A DNA stretch of 64,000 nucleotides from Mesaphorura yosii (lineage: Eukaryota > Arthropoda > Collembola > Poduromorpha > Tullbergiidae): assembly GCA_009869945.1 (NCBI GenBank), contig WIXG01000062.1, positions 1 through 64,000 of the forward strand, given 5' to 3'. Position 1 is the first letter of the stretch; the number at the start of each line of letters is the position of its first letter. A program made the position numbers and the translations under genes. Positions 11,061 through 22,939 of this stretch are shown here, piece by piece. The notes below the pieces were generated by a model. It was not told the DNA's origin and searched no databases. It worked only from the letters and a program-made list of their open reading frames with translations.

Positions 11061-12449
11061 TCAGTACTCCTGGATGCGAATGGATTTTCTGAGCGGAATG
11101 ACTTTGGTTTCGTCGATGGAGATGGTGTGTGTCTTGATGTTGATCGCGTCCTCCACCTCCAGTTGTTGGCGTCCTATGTTGCGCCGTGCGTTGTGCACCT
11201 GCAGGATGCGAACATTCAGCTTGGCCATTGACTCGTTGTGCTGGTGGATTTCGAGAAGCAGAGTTCGCTGGACGGCGTCCTTCACCAGTTCCATGTTCGG
11301 ACGAGTCTGGCGGAGTTTAAGGCGGGTTTCGGCTAGGGCAACAAGATCTTTCTTTTCCTCGAAGGCGTGGTTTAGTTTGCAGATGACGTCGTCCATCTCG
11401 CGGTACGTCTTCGTGAGCTCCGCGTGCTGCTGTTCGAGAAGCGCCTTGGCCTCGATAACCTCCTTCAGACGGCGTTCGAAAACTGCGTTAACAATGCAGA
11501 CTTGTTTGCTGAGAGCTTCGCACGCCTGGCGTAGGAGACTGTCGACTGTGGTGCGAAGCTGGAATGAAGCGTTGATTTGCTTCTCCGCAGTTAATTTGTT
11601 CTTCATCGTTATCTTCTCCCAGTCACTCTCGTCCACGTTACTAGAAACACAAGCATATCAAAGGTCGAGTCTGTAGTAGTGTAATTAATGACACTGTGAG
11701 AGCTCAGAGTTATACTTGCGTTAGTTCTCACCTGGCATCAGCAACGGTGAGGTCACAATACTGACGAACTTCGGAACGGTGCACGTTGAGAGCTTCCGCC
11801 AAGTCGTCGATTTGGATGGCCTTGTTCTTGTCTTGCAATTCGCGGTCCAGATTAAAGGCAGTTTTGCGCAGGAGACGGAGCTGCTCCGTTAAAAACTCCA
11901 GAGTTCGACTGAGAACTGGTTGAATTCCTTCAGAAATTTTCATCTCTGCGAGAATTTCCCGTTCTGGCTGATCAGTGACCAGGTCGATCCCGACACGGCA
12001 ATTCCTGAACGTTTCGCAAAATGACAATTACAAAAGATGAATGATCATCGAAAATAGGTCGTGGTTACCTACCGGAAGGCGAGGATTTGCCTATCGATTT
12101 CGAGTAAGTGTCCAAAACTGCCCGCAGCCGCCTCAAGACGAGCGCGGTAGACGACAAGAGCATCAATTTCATTGTTGAGCTCTCCAAACTTCTCCAAGAG
12201 TTCGGTTTTCCAGTAGTCGATGGCCTGCTTGCGTTCCTTGAAGCGATGTGCAATGTCCTCGCGTGCTTTCTGGGCAACTTCGTGGGTTTCGTCAAAGGTG
12301 CGGATTGCTTCTGCCTGAATGTGTTCTGCGTACTGTCGGTCCGCCTCAGCAGTGTCGTTGGTACGTTTAGTGGCGAGATTCCATTCCTCGAACGTGAATC
12401 GTAGTGGAGGCTTCATGACAAGGCCGCGGAGGTTGGCCACACACTCCAT
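11061..12449 (-). CDS. Tektin
   Basis: Tektins are coiled-coil filament proteins inside axonemal doublet microtubules. Three exons (12073-12449, 11732-12004, 11061-11640) total 1230 nt, 409 aa, the normal tektin length. The diagnostic nonapeptide-like motif is present as RPNMELVKD (family consensus RPNVELCRD), within a long predicted coiled coil. Paired upstream coils include ESLKQQVCIV-type heptads and a FTFEEWN start where tektins have a D/E-W-x-x-N element. The ATG at 12449 begins MECVANLRG; the ATG at 12416 (MKPPLRF) is an alternative start. The subtype (1-5) is not decided. The neighbouring CFAP43 gene is also axonemal. Confidence 0.88.
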
Positions 12450-12948
12450 GGTTGATCGGACAATTCTGACACTTGTCAATGCTAAAGACTTCAGTACAAG
12501 AAACAGACCAGACTTGTCGGGAAGCTCATTATCGAAATTATCGATCACACAAAGCACTTTTCTTAGACCGTTCAGCCACGGGCCTGTCGGACTTCGTTTC
12601 CACCGACAAGCAGGAGCTATTCGACATGATTTGATTACCTTTGAGTTGGTAGTGTTTACGTTTGATCAAACACAAAGTAAGCATCGGCTTCAGACAATGA
12701 CCGAGGGTTGTCAAGTAGAAACTCATGCATGGGCCAATTACTTCAACATTTCTTCGTTCATTTATAGCTCAGTAATTTTCAGGTTATTGAAATTGATTGC
12801 TCGGTTTTATTGTTGCTGGCTCAAATGCGAATGATACAAGAAAAGCATTTGAATCTTGAACCGTCATCACATAAAATGGTTGCAAGTATATGTACATGTT
12901 GTCTGGTATTTCATTTATTTGTTTCTTCAATACGTCTATAGTACTGAT
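12450..12948. other. Intergenic region between tektin start and secreted repeat gene
   Basis: It holds the tektin 5' region and the 3'UTR of the secreted repeat protein. Overlapping ORFs here have no domain. Confidence 0.35.
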
Positions 12949-13383
12949 TCACGAGGCTTGTGCGGAGGAGGCCGCCGAATCATCGTCGAGACTGAGGTCC
13001 ACGCAGTCTGACATGGCCACCGAGCTTAAGGAGCTCGATCCGTCGGGCTTCCTCTTAATCCGCCCGATTCCCGTGAGTTTGCAAATGGGGTGGAAGAATT
13101 GGATACCGGCACCCAGACGGGCTGGAGCGGCGTTGGCAGCAGCGGCTGGAGCTGAAATGGAGATGGTTGCCGTGATAGGCGAAGTCAGGTTGAGGTTGAC
13201 ACAACCCAACATGGCGACGGAACAAAGACAAAGAGTGCCATCGGGCTTCTGCTTGACCTGGCCAATTTCCGTGAGTTTGCAGTTAGGGTCGAGGAATTGG
13301 ATGCCGGCACCCAGGCGATTGACGCCAGCCTGGGCAATGCCTATACAGAGCAAGGCGACTACGAGAAAGGTGTACGAATTCAT
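12949..13383 (-). CDS. Small secreted protein with two tandem repeats
   Basis: A 144-aa intronless gene. A signal peptide (MNSYTFLVVALLCIGIAQAG) precedes two copies of a 44-residue unit at 23-66 and 89-132, both beginning RLGAGIQF and containing CKLT.IG and KPDG, separated by an Ala/Ser-rich linker and followed by an acidic, Ser/Ala-rich tail. Copy one has cysteines at 35, 52, 54 and 61. Copy two keeps 101 and 127, but the two CxC positions are serines (118 and 120). A TATA element at 13463-13470 gives a normal 5'UTR. The family was not recognised; an extracellular role is inferred from the signal peptide only. Confidence 0.75.
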   Translation of the reverse strand: MNSYTFLVVALLCIGIAQAGVNRLGAGIQFLDPNCKLTEIGQVKQKPDGTLCLCSVAMLGCVNLNLTSPITATISISAPAAAANAAPARLGAGIQFFHPICKLTGIGRIKRKPDGSSSLSSVAMSDCVDLSLDDDSAASSAQAS

Positions 13384-13462
13384 CGTCTAGATTCGTTATA
13401 CGAGGACTTCCTTCAGATTCGAAACGAGTTTTTTGAATGCTTGAAGTAATGATAATGTCCAG

Positions 13463-13470
13463 TATATAAA
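13463..13470 (-). promoter_or_regulatory. TATA box of secreted repeat protein
   Basis: The minus strand reads TTTATATACT, about 80 bp upstream of the ATG at 13383. Confidence 0.55.
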
Positions 13471-13789
13471 CCACGGCCAATTTTCGAATTTTGCATGCGA
13501 AACAGAATTCAGCCTGTGTTGCAAGACCCAAGCTTTTATCTTCAAAAGTGTTTCATTGTAGGAAGGAACAGAGAAGAGACCATGCAGAGATCAAAGTTCA
13601 CTTTGCGGCAGGAGCAAACCAGAATTAGAAACTAGAACTGCCAACCCTCATTGATATTGATCATAAAGACAAGATATGATCAATACCTCAAATTGTTCAT
13701 CTAGGCGTAGAGTGCTTTGATTCACCTCTATTTTATTGTTCATTGGCTTTCAAAATGCTAAAGTATCACATTAAATTGAGTCTATTTAC

Positions 13790-16700
13790 TCAGAGCACGG
13801 GATAAGTTTTGCGGTAGAGGCGGTCGAGCTCCGTCTCCAGCTGGCAGATGTTCGATGCGTTGGTCGCCACAGAGCGCATCATGTTACCCAACTGCATGAG
13901 CATCCTCACACGCTCCTCGTGGAACCGTGCCATGACTTCAGGATGTTGACGTTCCGGACACATGCTGAGTTCCATGTTCACGAGCTGGCTTCGTTCGTCC
14001 AGTAAAACGTCATTAGCTTTGTTTTCAGCCATCTTCCGAGCGGCCAGACGCCGAAACATGTGCGTCAGCCGCCGACGTGCACTCAGCAAGCGTTTGTGAA
14101 ACTTTTCGGACATTTCCCCAAACACTTTCACTCGAGCCATCTTCTGCTCCTGCAAGTACTTGAAGCTGTCAACGCTGCCAGCGCGGATAAAGTCGAGGAT
14201 CTCTTTCGACACACGTATCTGGAGAATGTCACGATGCTTGAGGCCGAGATGCTTCTCCGTCAACTGGGCGCGCCTGTATTTGTACTCGGTCTGCTTCAGT
14301 TGTTGGTGCGTGCTAATGATCCCACGCAGCGTCTTCAGCTTCCGGGCTCCTTCGGTCGCGATCTTGGCGTTGGCGCTGTCTACGTCATCCTGCGGCAGCA
14401 GCACGACGCTGTCGAAGTCCTCACAGGTGAGCGTGCGTGGCAATTCGATGTGACCAGCTTTCATGATTAGCTGCAGCTCTACATCGTGAACTGAGTCAAG
14501 GATCAGCTGGCGGTGAGTGGCGACTTCTGTAAGCACTATGGCCAGGTTTGCACTGAATTCTTCCAGACGGTCATCGCATTGCTCAAGCGCGCTCTGGAGC
14601 TTGACAAGGCCTGCGGCGGCAACTTTGGCTTCATACTCGCAGAGGAGGCGTTCGCGCCGGACGTGGACGAAACGTTCCCACTACACAAACGTGCAAGTTT
14701 GACAATAGCATCAATAAGACACAGTGCATCAGATAGAAATGGTGTACCGTAGAACGAGGACAGCCAGGTGGATTATGAATTGCGTTATCAAACTCGTAGA
14801 TTGCATTAACCGCCTTCTGTCCGAGGTCCCCGTTCTCATGCGCGAACAAGCGGAGATTGGGCGTTCGAAGGGCCTTTATCATGGTGAGGGTGAGAGGCAG
14901 GAGCTGACTCCGGGGTACTGCGAGCTTTGGTCGTTTGCTGTAGAGTTTAAGAAACTGCTCCATGTGGAACTTGCTCACGCCACGGCCCATGTCTGCACGA
15001 AAGGTCAGCTCCAGCGCGTGGTCACGCTCCAGAATATCCTCATAGCGCCGTGTGCACTCTTCCACTTGAGCCTGCAACTGAGCAGCGACCTTCTGAATAT
15101 ACTTGATCTTGTCCTGCTCCTTCGTCAGCAAGCGCCTGACATTTCATTCAGAGAAAGAATTGGAGTCCGTTAAATATGCTGAGCCAAAGCAGAGATACAA
15201 TAGCAGTTTTGTTACCTCTTCAACTCAAACTCTCGCTGAAGACGGAAATACTCAAAGATATGTTTCTGGAGTCGGAGCCATTTAAGTTCCTCCATACGAA
15301 TACAGCGCTCGACTATGATTTTTAATGACAGTAGCGAGTGAGCAGCGTTATCGATGATACGGCGAGCAGTTTTGTTTTGTTGGAGGAGTTTTCTCAGTTC
15401 GAGAGCTAGCTCGGACTGGAAAGTTGTACGGAGCTGCTCCTGCTTCTCGACCTCGTGGTAGTACTTGTCCGCCTGGACGTACTCGTCGTAGTCCCAATCC
15501 CACTGGTTCTTCTGTACCATGAATTCGGGCTTTGGAATGTCTTCCCGGAGCACGGCTGCTCGCCTACGTTTCTCCAGCAGCGACTCGTTCATGCGCATGT
15601 CCAGCAGCTCGTGTTCGCGCTCTTCAATTGCTTCCTTTTCACGAGCTTCGTGCAATAACTTGGCCTCCTCACTTACTGCCGCGTGTTTCTCGTCGACGTG
15701 ACGTTCGAAAGGCACTTCAGAGTCCTTCACCTCGAACACTTGCGCCGTGCGGTCCTCGCAGTGGCAAACCCAGTCGAAGTCGAACAGATGCGGTAGTTTG
15801 TGGAAGAAGTCGTAGATCTCGGCGATGCGCTGATTCCTGGACGCCGTCTCCTTCAGCAGGTGTTCCTTGAAATGCTTCGTCTCCTCGAAATGTGTGTTAA
15901 GAGTATCCTGAAGCTTCCGGATTTCGGCCTGGATGAGCACCATTTGCGAGCGGACTTGCTGGATACTGAAGAGTTCGGTCTGCGAATAGAAGGCGAGGCT
16001 GGGCTCATGCAGCTTCCAAGTCAAACTACCCGCCAACATTTGCGACAGTTGCTCATAGCGCGGCAACTCGTCCGGTGAGATGACGGACTCGGCTAGTTTA
16101 CGCTCCTTCATCAAATCGATGTCTTCTTCCGCGTGCTGATCTGAAGACTCGTCGCTCGAGTCGTCCTCTATCTCGACCACCTCCTGTCCGGTTGCTGAGT
16201 CGATGCCGGTGACAACGGCATGCCGTTTCTTCGGTTTTGGTGGAGTCAACTCTTCTTCCTCCTCGCCACTCGTCTCGATGGAGGATTCACTAGGTGTAGC
16301 GGATGTAAGTCCACTTCTGATGGTCAGTCTGCTCCCGGACATCTCGTCCTTCGCAGCCGCTCGCTTGTCAAAGAGATTTGACGGAGCCTTGTTGCGCTGC
16401 AGTGGTGTTCGTGCCTTCATTTGTTTGCGGAGGGGTTCGCCTCGTGTCTTCTTGGGAGTGTACCTGCGGTGTCGGTGCCTGTACCCCACTGCCACTTCAA
16501 GCTCGTCGTCCCGCAACTGCCAGGCGATGTCATCTGTGATGAGCCCGAAAGCGGCCAGCGCCTGAGGCGACATGGGAACGCCCGCATTGAGCAGAATCCC
16601 CTTTATGTGGGCTGGGTTGATACGAAGCCGCGTCTCTTCGTTTTCGTCACCCTCTTCGAGTTCTGCAATTGAAGCAGCCAACTGCTCGAACTTGGACACG

Positions 16701-19700
16701 GCGAGACTTGGTCGTCTATCAAAGTTTGGTCGTCTGTCCACGCTCATAATGTCGCTAATTGTAGCGCTCTGGTCGTCGTCGTCTGCCTCTTCTGCTTCTG
16801 CGACCTCCTTTTCTTGCAGCTGTTGCAGGAGTTGCTCGTAAAAATCGGACTGCGGGGGTTCCGGAAGTCTAGAAATTGCGGACGAGGCGTTGATCTGCAT
16901 CTCTTCAAGTGCGCGGTGCGCCTGTGGCAACAGATCGACGAGAAGATTCCTGGACTGCCTCCTCTTCATGCGCTCTTCGAGGGCTGTCCACTTTGTGTGC
17001 AAGTGCAGGGAGTGGTTGTAAATGTCGAAAGCGGACCGCTTCAGTTTTCTCTCCAATCGCCGTGTGTGTTTGATGCCCAGGACTTCTTGGCGCCCAGCAT
17101 ATGTTTCATGCTGCTGTACATAATTCTGGATGGTTCTCCTGTCGTGGAATCCGCTGATAGTGCAGCTCGGCGTTGCAAACTGTGCGTAAGTGATTCTGGT
17201 CGTCCTCTGAATCCACTCCTCTCGCACTTCGTAGAGACTGGAGAGAATGATCTTCAGATGTGTGAGGCGCGCCTCACAATCTTTGGCTACGTCCTCGTGT
17301 GCTTCTTGATTGACCTCGAATCTTTCTACGGGCAACCGTTCTTCGGGGTCATATGCGTCGTTTTCCTCAATGAGAGCCTGCACTTCCTCGCGGATACGCC
17401 CGATCTCCGTCAGCATGTCTTCCTTTTCCGGCTGGTAATGTGCTTCCAATTCCTGCTCCTCCAGTTGGGCCAAACTCCAAATGACACCGCGGCCGTCTTC
17501 TTCTCCTTCACGAATGGTGCTTACATCCGGGTTCACTTTGAGGGCGATGTAATACTTTCTCTGCATGTCAAGCACTTTGGGAAAGTCGGCACCATACCCT
17601 AGTGCGTTCCAATCCATCGGAGGTAGTTTGCCAGTTCTCAGCCTCACGCAGGTGAATGTCTTGTCCAGGCCAAAAGCAATGAAGGTAGCCCCATTCATGC
17701 TGACCACCCCTTCGCGAATGCCTCCGTTACCGGGCAGATGTGTCTGAACCAAGTGCTTAGTTACAAGCGGCTCTGATTTGATGGACGTCGGCTTCGGGTG
17801 CACTGTAGCGAGTCCGTTGACTCCAAAGGCAAAGAGACTACCACCAGAAAGCAACATGTGGCTGATGGACAATGGCTGCTCTGACTCGTAGATAGTTTCC
17901 GGTTCCTTGAGCGAGTCAGCCTTCAGGTGGTCGTGGAAGTGGACAAGTCCCACCTGTCGTGAAGTGTACGTGAATGCCAGGAGGAAGCGGGCAAATGGGC
18001 TGAATGCGAGCGAAGAGATTGGCGCCTCAATTTGCTGTGAGCAGACGAGTTCGAAGTAGTCAGTGTTGAGGCGGAAGTTGCTGAGGAGGAACGGCTCCTC
18101 GTCTTGGCGGTGGTAGTTGGAAACCACTTGCAAACGCTGGTCCCGGTAGTGCCACGGCGTGTTGATTCTCCGGATGAAGCCTGCTACGTGGGTGCAGTCC
18201 AGATAGTCGAAATCTGTCGTGGCGTAGCCATTCAGCATGAAGAGGTAGCCTTCGTCCGAGTCTGCAGCAATGAGCAACCTGCCCCGACCTATCCATTCGA
18301 GCTTGTCCAAGACTGAAAAAATGAAATGATTGGGACCATTTTATTGCATAGCCTCAGCTGCAACGATAATAAAGCAACGAAATCAACTAATTTGAATGTT
18401 GGTTCTCACCTGCTCGCATGAGGAACGCTTGGAAGATAATTCTCGGTCTCCTAACGTTCTTAACGCCAATGTAATAGACGTATCCGTTGACTGTCCCCAC
18501 TACCACGTAAGGCAGAACCGGGTGGCATTTGATTGAGCATGCCACGAAAGAGAAGCTCCACTTTGCCTGAATATTTCCCGTGGCAGTGTCCAGGATGAAG
18601 ATGGATCCTTCCTCCGTGACGGCTGCTACAAACTCAGCGTCGCGTTCGATGAAGCACGCACACTGGACTCGAGAGAGGACAAGATCGGTCAAGTGCACTG
18701 TATTGCGAATATACCCATCAGACACAAAGTGTAGTTCGCGGTCAGAGTCGGTGATTCCAAAGAAGGACTTTCTTGGCGAGGTTGTGTCAAGAGGGTTGGG
18801 AAGGTATTTAATAAGACTTGAGGCGAAGGTGATCTTCTTGAGTAGCACCAGTTTTTCCGTGCGGACATGGAGCACAAGGAAGAGCCCATTGTCAGCGATG
18901 GCTGCCAGGCAGCTGGAGTCGTACGGCTCGATGCGTGTAAAATTAGCGTCTGGCTCGAAGCCATCGAGCTGACCGACCATGTAAAGCTTGTGGGCCAGCA
19001 GGTCAACGTGGTGGATGGAGTTGAGGTTGCTGAGGGCGAAGAGATCGCCCGAGTGAGTCCACGCAACGGAGACGATGTCGTAGAGGAAGGGTTCGCCGGC
19101 ACGGGCCGTGTCCGGGTACAGGAAATTCGTGGCGTTTGGAGGCAGATCGACCTCGGTTATCATGACGCTGTTCTCGGTGTACTCCTGAAGATCGTAGAAT
19201 GTGAGATGCGTTGGTGACCATTCCGCCCAGAGGCGATGGTTGGTTGGGCTAAAAACAACCATTTTAACGAGACCATACATGAAATAGGAATGAAATAATA
19301 TGATTAAATTTACCTGATTACGATGCTCGTTGACAGCAGACCTTCAAGTGTCTTGACGGCGATGAGTTGCTGCTCTGTGACCCACTTCCAGACGAAAGTG
19401 GTAAAATGTGGGGCTCCCGTGAGGCAGAAGAGAAGTTCCTCCTTGACGAACTGCACGGAGCGGTAATCGTAGTCAGATTGGCCAGCAAGAGTGGCTAGCC
19501 GCACATCCTCATGCTGGTCTGCTCGGTGAATGGCGATGCAATTGTTGCGGCCGGTCTCAGCTAGAGCGTAAACTTGCATTTTGGGACATCCTTCGATGAG
19601 GGCAATGCCGTCGCATCCAGGATGGAACACACGCACCACCTTCACCTGCTCTTCATCCACTTGCCCATGTTTGATGAGGCAGCCGACGACGTACGTGAAC

Positions 19701-19928
19701 CAGTCCGCTTTGACGAGGGTGAAGAGGAACTTTGGATGGGACACGCCACGGGCCCAGCGACTGAAGCCGTCCCCAAGATTCCTGTTCACGAAAACGAAGA
19801 CCAGTCGTCAAAATGCGAATGTTGTAAAAATCCCTAATCGCAGGCATCTCAGTCACATAAACGAGTTGAGTTCTACCGACTTACCAGGATTGTTCTTTGT
19901 AGAGAGTTTCGAAGGCGTTGGTACTCAT
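13790..19928 (-). CDS. CFAP43: Cilia- and flagella-associated protein 43
   Basis: CFAP43 works with CFAP44 in the tether complex linking inner dynein arm f to doublet microtubules. Six exons (19885-19928, 19314-19781, 18410-19248, 15216-18312, 14748-15135, 13790-14680) sum to 5727 nt, 1908 aa, with in-frame joins throughout. The N-terminal third holds WD-like repeats (HFTTFVWKWV, AGIDLVT-free blades such as GSIFILDTATGNIQAKWSF). The rest is acidic and coiled coil. The C-terminus resembles CFAP43 (RDILQIRVSKEI, and a final LETELDRLYRKTYPVL where the family has an E-L-x-R-L-x-x-x-T-F/Y-P end), which favours CFAP43 over CFAP44. The assignment was made from memory of family sequences. Confidence 0.8.
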
Positions 19929-20465
19929 TTTGGGTATTCGACCACCACCCTCGCTTGCAATTATTTTAAGTAGTGTGAAAAGTTAAATGTAATTGTTCGC
20001 AATTGAATTCTGGCTTGGCTAAATTGAATGATTGTCGAACGCCGATATTTCTTTCAGATTATCGACCAAATAGCGCTAAACTTTCACAAGTAAGGGCATT
20101 CGAACATTCTCAGCTCGCTTTTTACGGACACACACACACAGCGTCCGCAACTGACAAATGATAAAACTCATTCCAACACAGCTATCCGGCTCCAATCAAT
20201 TCCATGACATCATGGCATCAAATCCTGCTATGTAATCTTCTTCCAAACACGCGTGCTCCGGGATCCCGAGGATGAGCAGGAGCCGCCTCGCCGCCAGGAA
20301 ATTGTCACTTGCATCCTGAGACGACACTCGAAGCCACGAACAGTGCTCTGATTGCTCTCGATCCTAGTCCAATCAATTCCCATGCTAGACTCTCATTAGC
20401 TGAGTTTCTAAATTCGTAGACTGAATGTACGAGACTGCAGAGTAACGAGTAACTGATTGCGAATC
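19929..20465. promoter_or_regulatory. Shared upstream region of CFAP43 (-) and STPG-type gene (+)
   Basis: A 537-bp divergent intergenic stretch separates two ciliary genes. A near-palindrome CCATGACATCATGG lies near 20202. I looked for an RFX X-box and saw no good match by eye. Co-regulation is an inference from the arrangement. Confidence 0.35.
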
Positions 20466-21587
20466 ATGGCGTCAGTATCGTTAATGGCTCCAGCATTGAG
20501 TGCCACTTTGGCGGTCGCGGAGAATACCCGCCGCAAGTCCATCCCCAAGAAAGAAATTGCGGATGCGTGTTCCAGCCCGCCCGGTTGTGGCCCCTGCGAT
20601 GTGCCACATAGCTCGGACTTTGACTGGCCCTTTGACCTCTCCATCGATAGTACGTCCCTTCATTTGGGGTTGTGCCGTATTGATTATTTTTGAGTTGGCC
20701 TGAACATTCGCATTCACAGTCAAAAAGTCTGGGAAGCCCAGGATCGCTTTTCTCTCGGGAGAAGAGCGGAAATATTACCACGAGAACCCCGGTCACTCAA
20801 AGGTTGGAGTCATGTTTTCTCTGAACCAGCACAAGGGCGATACTCCGAATCCAACCTACATTCCTCCGCCGTTAGACGACCTGCAGAAACCCATCAGCAG
20901 AAAGGGCTACGGGGGATCGGAGGACTTTCTGCTGCGCGTTTCCCAAAGCACTTGGTTAGCATCCATGAGAAACCACAGGATCCAGGTGCGTACCAGATAA
21001 TGCACATGTACCCTGCTCGTCCTCGCCCTGACGACATTACAAACCGACTTCTCCAGCGCCAATGCTACGTGACCTTTGGTTCTTTCGCCCGTTCTCCGCG
21101 CTTAGAGTTGAATCTAATGCATCGTCGTCCGGGGCCCGGCACCTACTCCTTCGTTCGACCTCCAGCAGTGGTGAAGGCGAGGGAGTCGTTTGGTGGTCGC
21201 AAATGCATCGTACCAACAGTCGTGACCGTCTGCAGATACCCCGACGGAGAGCAATGTAACGAATGTGGGCAGGAGCAATTGTGCGATTACTACCGGACAA
21301 CCAAGCCGATTTATCCTGGCAGCCAGGAGCACGAAGTTCTGTGTCGGGCCTGCTACTGCCTCAAGTGGAACGGACACAACGAGGGATGGAATCGGAAGCA
21401 GCTTGCAAACAGTTTCCAGAAAGCGCGTCACTGCAACTACAAACATGACCATCAAGGCCTACCAAATCCCATCACGAAAGCGAGTGCGAAGGACATCGGG
21501 CGCTTGACGCGGAAGGAAGTCTTGCTAGCTAAATACTTTAAGGACTCCTGCCCTCCCGAAGTTAAGCTGGCTGAAATCTACAAGTGA
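20466..21587 (+). CDS. STPG/SHIPPO-type protein with Cys-rich C-terminus (possible frameshift)
   Basis: Likely a microtubule-associated ciliary or sperm protein. Exon 1 is 20466-20649 and exon 2 starts at 20720. Two Pro-Gly-Tyr motifs of the STPG/SHIPPO kind are visible, QDPGAYQ and RRPGPGTYSF. The C-terminal part is Cys-rich with CxxC pairs (CNECGQEQLC, CRACYC) and a KARHCNYKHDHQGLP segment, suggesting metal binding. The frame that reads GYGGSEDFLLRVSQST runs to a stop at 21000. The second frame, which carries the PG-Y motifs and the C-terminus, overlaps it from about 20905 with no intron-sized GT-AG segment to join them. Either one base is wrong here or the gene carries a frameshift. The exact family member was not recognised. 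AATAAA at 21685. Confidence 0.65.
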
Positions 21588-22161
21588 CTTCTACCAGACC
21601 AAAACAATCGCTCTTCAATACTCAAGTACATTTTCAGTACACACGAATTTATAATTTATTCGCTTCGACTAAACCTAAACATTGAATAAATCGGGCATTG
21701 AAATCCTTCTTAAGAGAAAAAGATCTTCATTTCTTTCACAGTGGTGATACCGATGCCGATTAACATAATTTATCTTCATGAATCGTACATCAATTTATTC
21801 TTTCATGTAGCTTCAACAGTACCTTGGTTTGGCGAGAGCGTATTCTCTTGCATCAAGTCTCAGGACTGTCAGGCTCGGAAAGTTTACTTTTCTGCGAGTT
21901 GTGTGTAATGCTTTGTGCTCCCAAAATCCAGAGTTTATTCGGCGCAGAAATCAAACGCTGTTTTGAAACGAATTCTGCAACTAGTAATTTGCTCCTTATT
22001 AAATCTCTATTAAGTTAACCAAGTAAAAGTACTCGTACAGTTGTACAACATTCTCCAGATTCCGGACATACAACAGAGGAATTCTCCGAATTTTATCCGC
22101 TATATTCCTTCTTGATCTACTGAAAAACGTACTGTGGTGTAACAACTTAAGAGAACTCACG
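21588..22161. other. Intergenic region before LSM4
   Basis: It contains the 3'UTR of the STPG-type gene (AATAAA at 21685-21690) and the LSM4 5' region. No further feature was recognised. Confidence 0.35.
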
Positions 22162-22939
22162 ATGGTGGTAAGTAATTTTAACTTCATGTAAAAACCTTAA
22201 ATAGTGCTCCTGTCTTAATTAATTTCTCTGCTGCTGCAGTTACCTCTTTCGCTCCTTCGGTCAGCTCAGAATTGCCCCACGGTAAGCACTTAACTCGTAG
22301 AAATTCGTGAATATCCTGATTGACGTACTCAGTTCGGCTCTCCTAATTTAATTGATCCTCGATTCGCAGTTAGTTGAGCTAAAGGGTGGGATGACATACA
22401 ATGGACATTTAAAAGCTGTTGATGGATGGATGAATATTTGCCTCCAAGATGTTATTTGTACTTCAAGGGTAAGCATTAACAGCCCTTGTTTGCACAACCC
22501 TGCTTTAATCAGGCATCAATGACCAATAACAACGTTGTAGGAAGGTGATCGATTCTGGAGGATGCCTGAATGCTACATTCGTGGAACGAATATCAAGACT
22601 TTGCGCATGCCTGATGACATACTTCTATCCGTGAAGGAGGAACAAGTCAGCTCCGGTGATCGTGGCCGTGGTAGAGGAGGATTCCGTGGTGGTGATCGAG
22701 GTAGTCGTGGAGGACCAGGAGGAAGAGGTGGCGGTGGCCGCGGTAACTTTTCAATGAAACAACGAATTTTATCAATTCTTTTTCCTAACGTAATAAAATG
22801 ACTCTTGAAACTAGGTGGATTTGGAGGTCGGGGTGGCTTTAATGAGGGAAGAGGAAGAGGCGGAGGACCAAGACCACCGAGAGGAGGAGGACGTGGTGGC
22901 GGCGGCCAGTTTAGGGGAGGCTACAGCCAAGGATACTAA
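22162..22939 (+). CDS. LSM4: U6 snRNA-associated Sm-like protein LSm4
   Basis: Subunit of the LSm2-8 ring on U6 snRNA (splicing, nucleus) and the LSm1-7 ring in mRNA decay (P-bodies). Five exons (22162-22167, 22240-22281, 22370-22468, 22541-22742, 22815-22939) total 474 nt, 157 aa. The first exon contributes only ATG GTG. The Sm1 motif ([22 protein letters not shown]) and Sm2 motif ([16 protein letters not shown]) match LSm4 closely. The C-terminus is an RGG-rich tail (about 91-157), typical of LSm4 and associated with phase separation and arginine methylation. AATAAA at 23040. Confidence 0.96.

Noticed and set aside
13790-19928. CFAP44 as identity of the WD/coiled-coil gene
   Set aside because: Length fits CFAP44 as well, but the C-terminal ILQIRVSKEI and RLYRKTYP segments fit CFAP43 better from memory; kept as alternative only.
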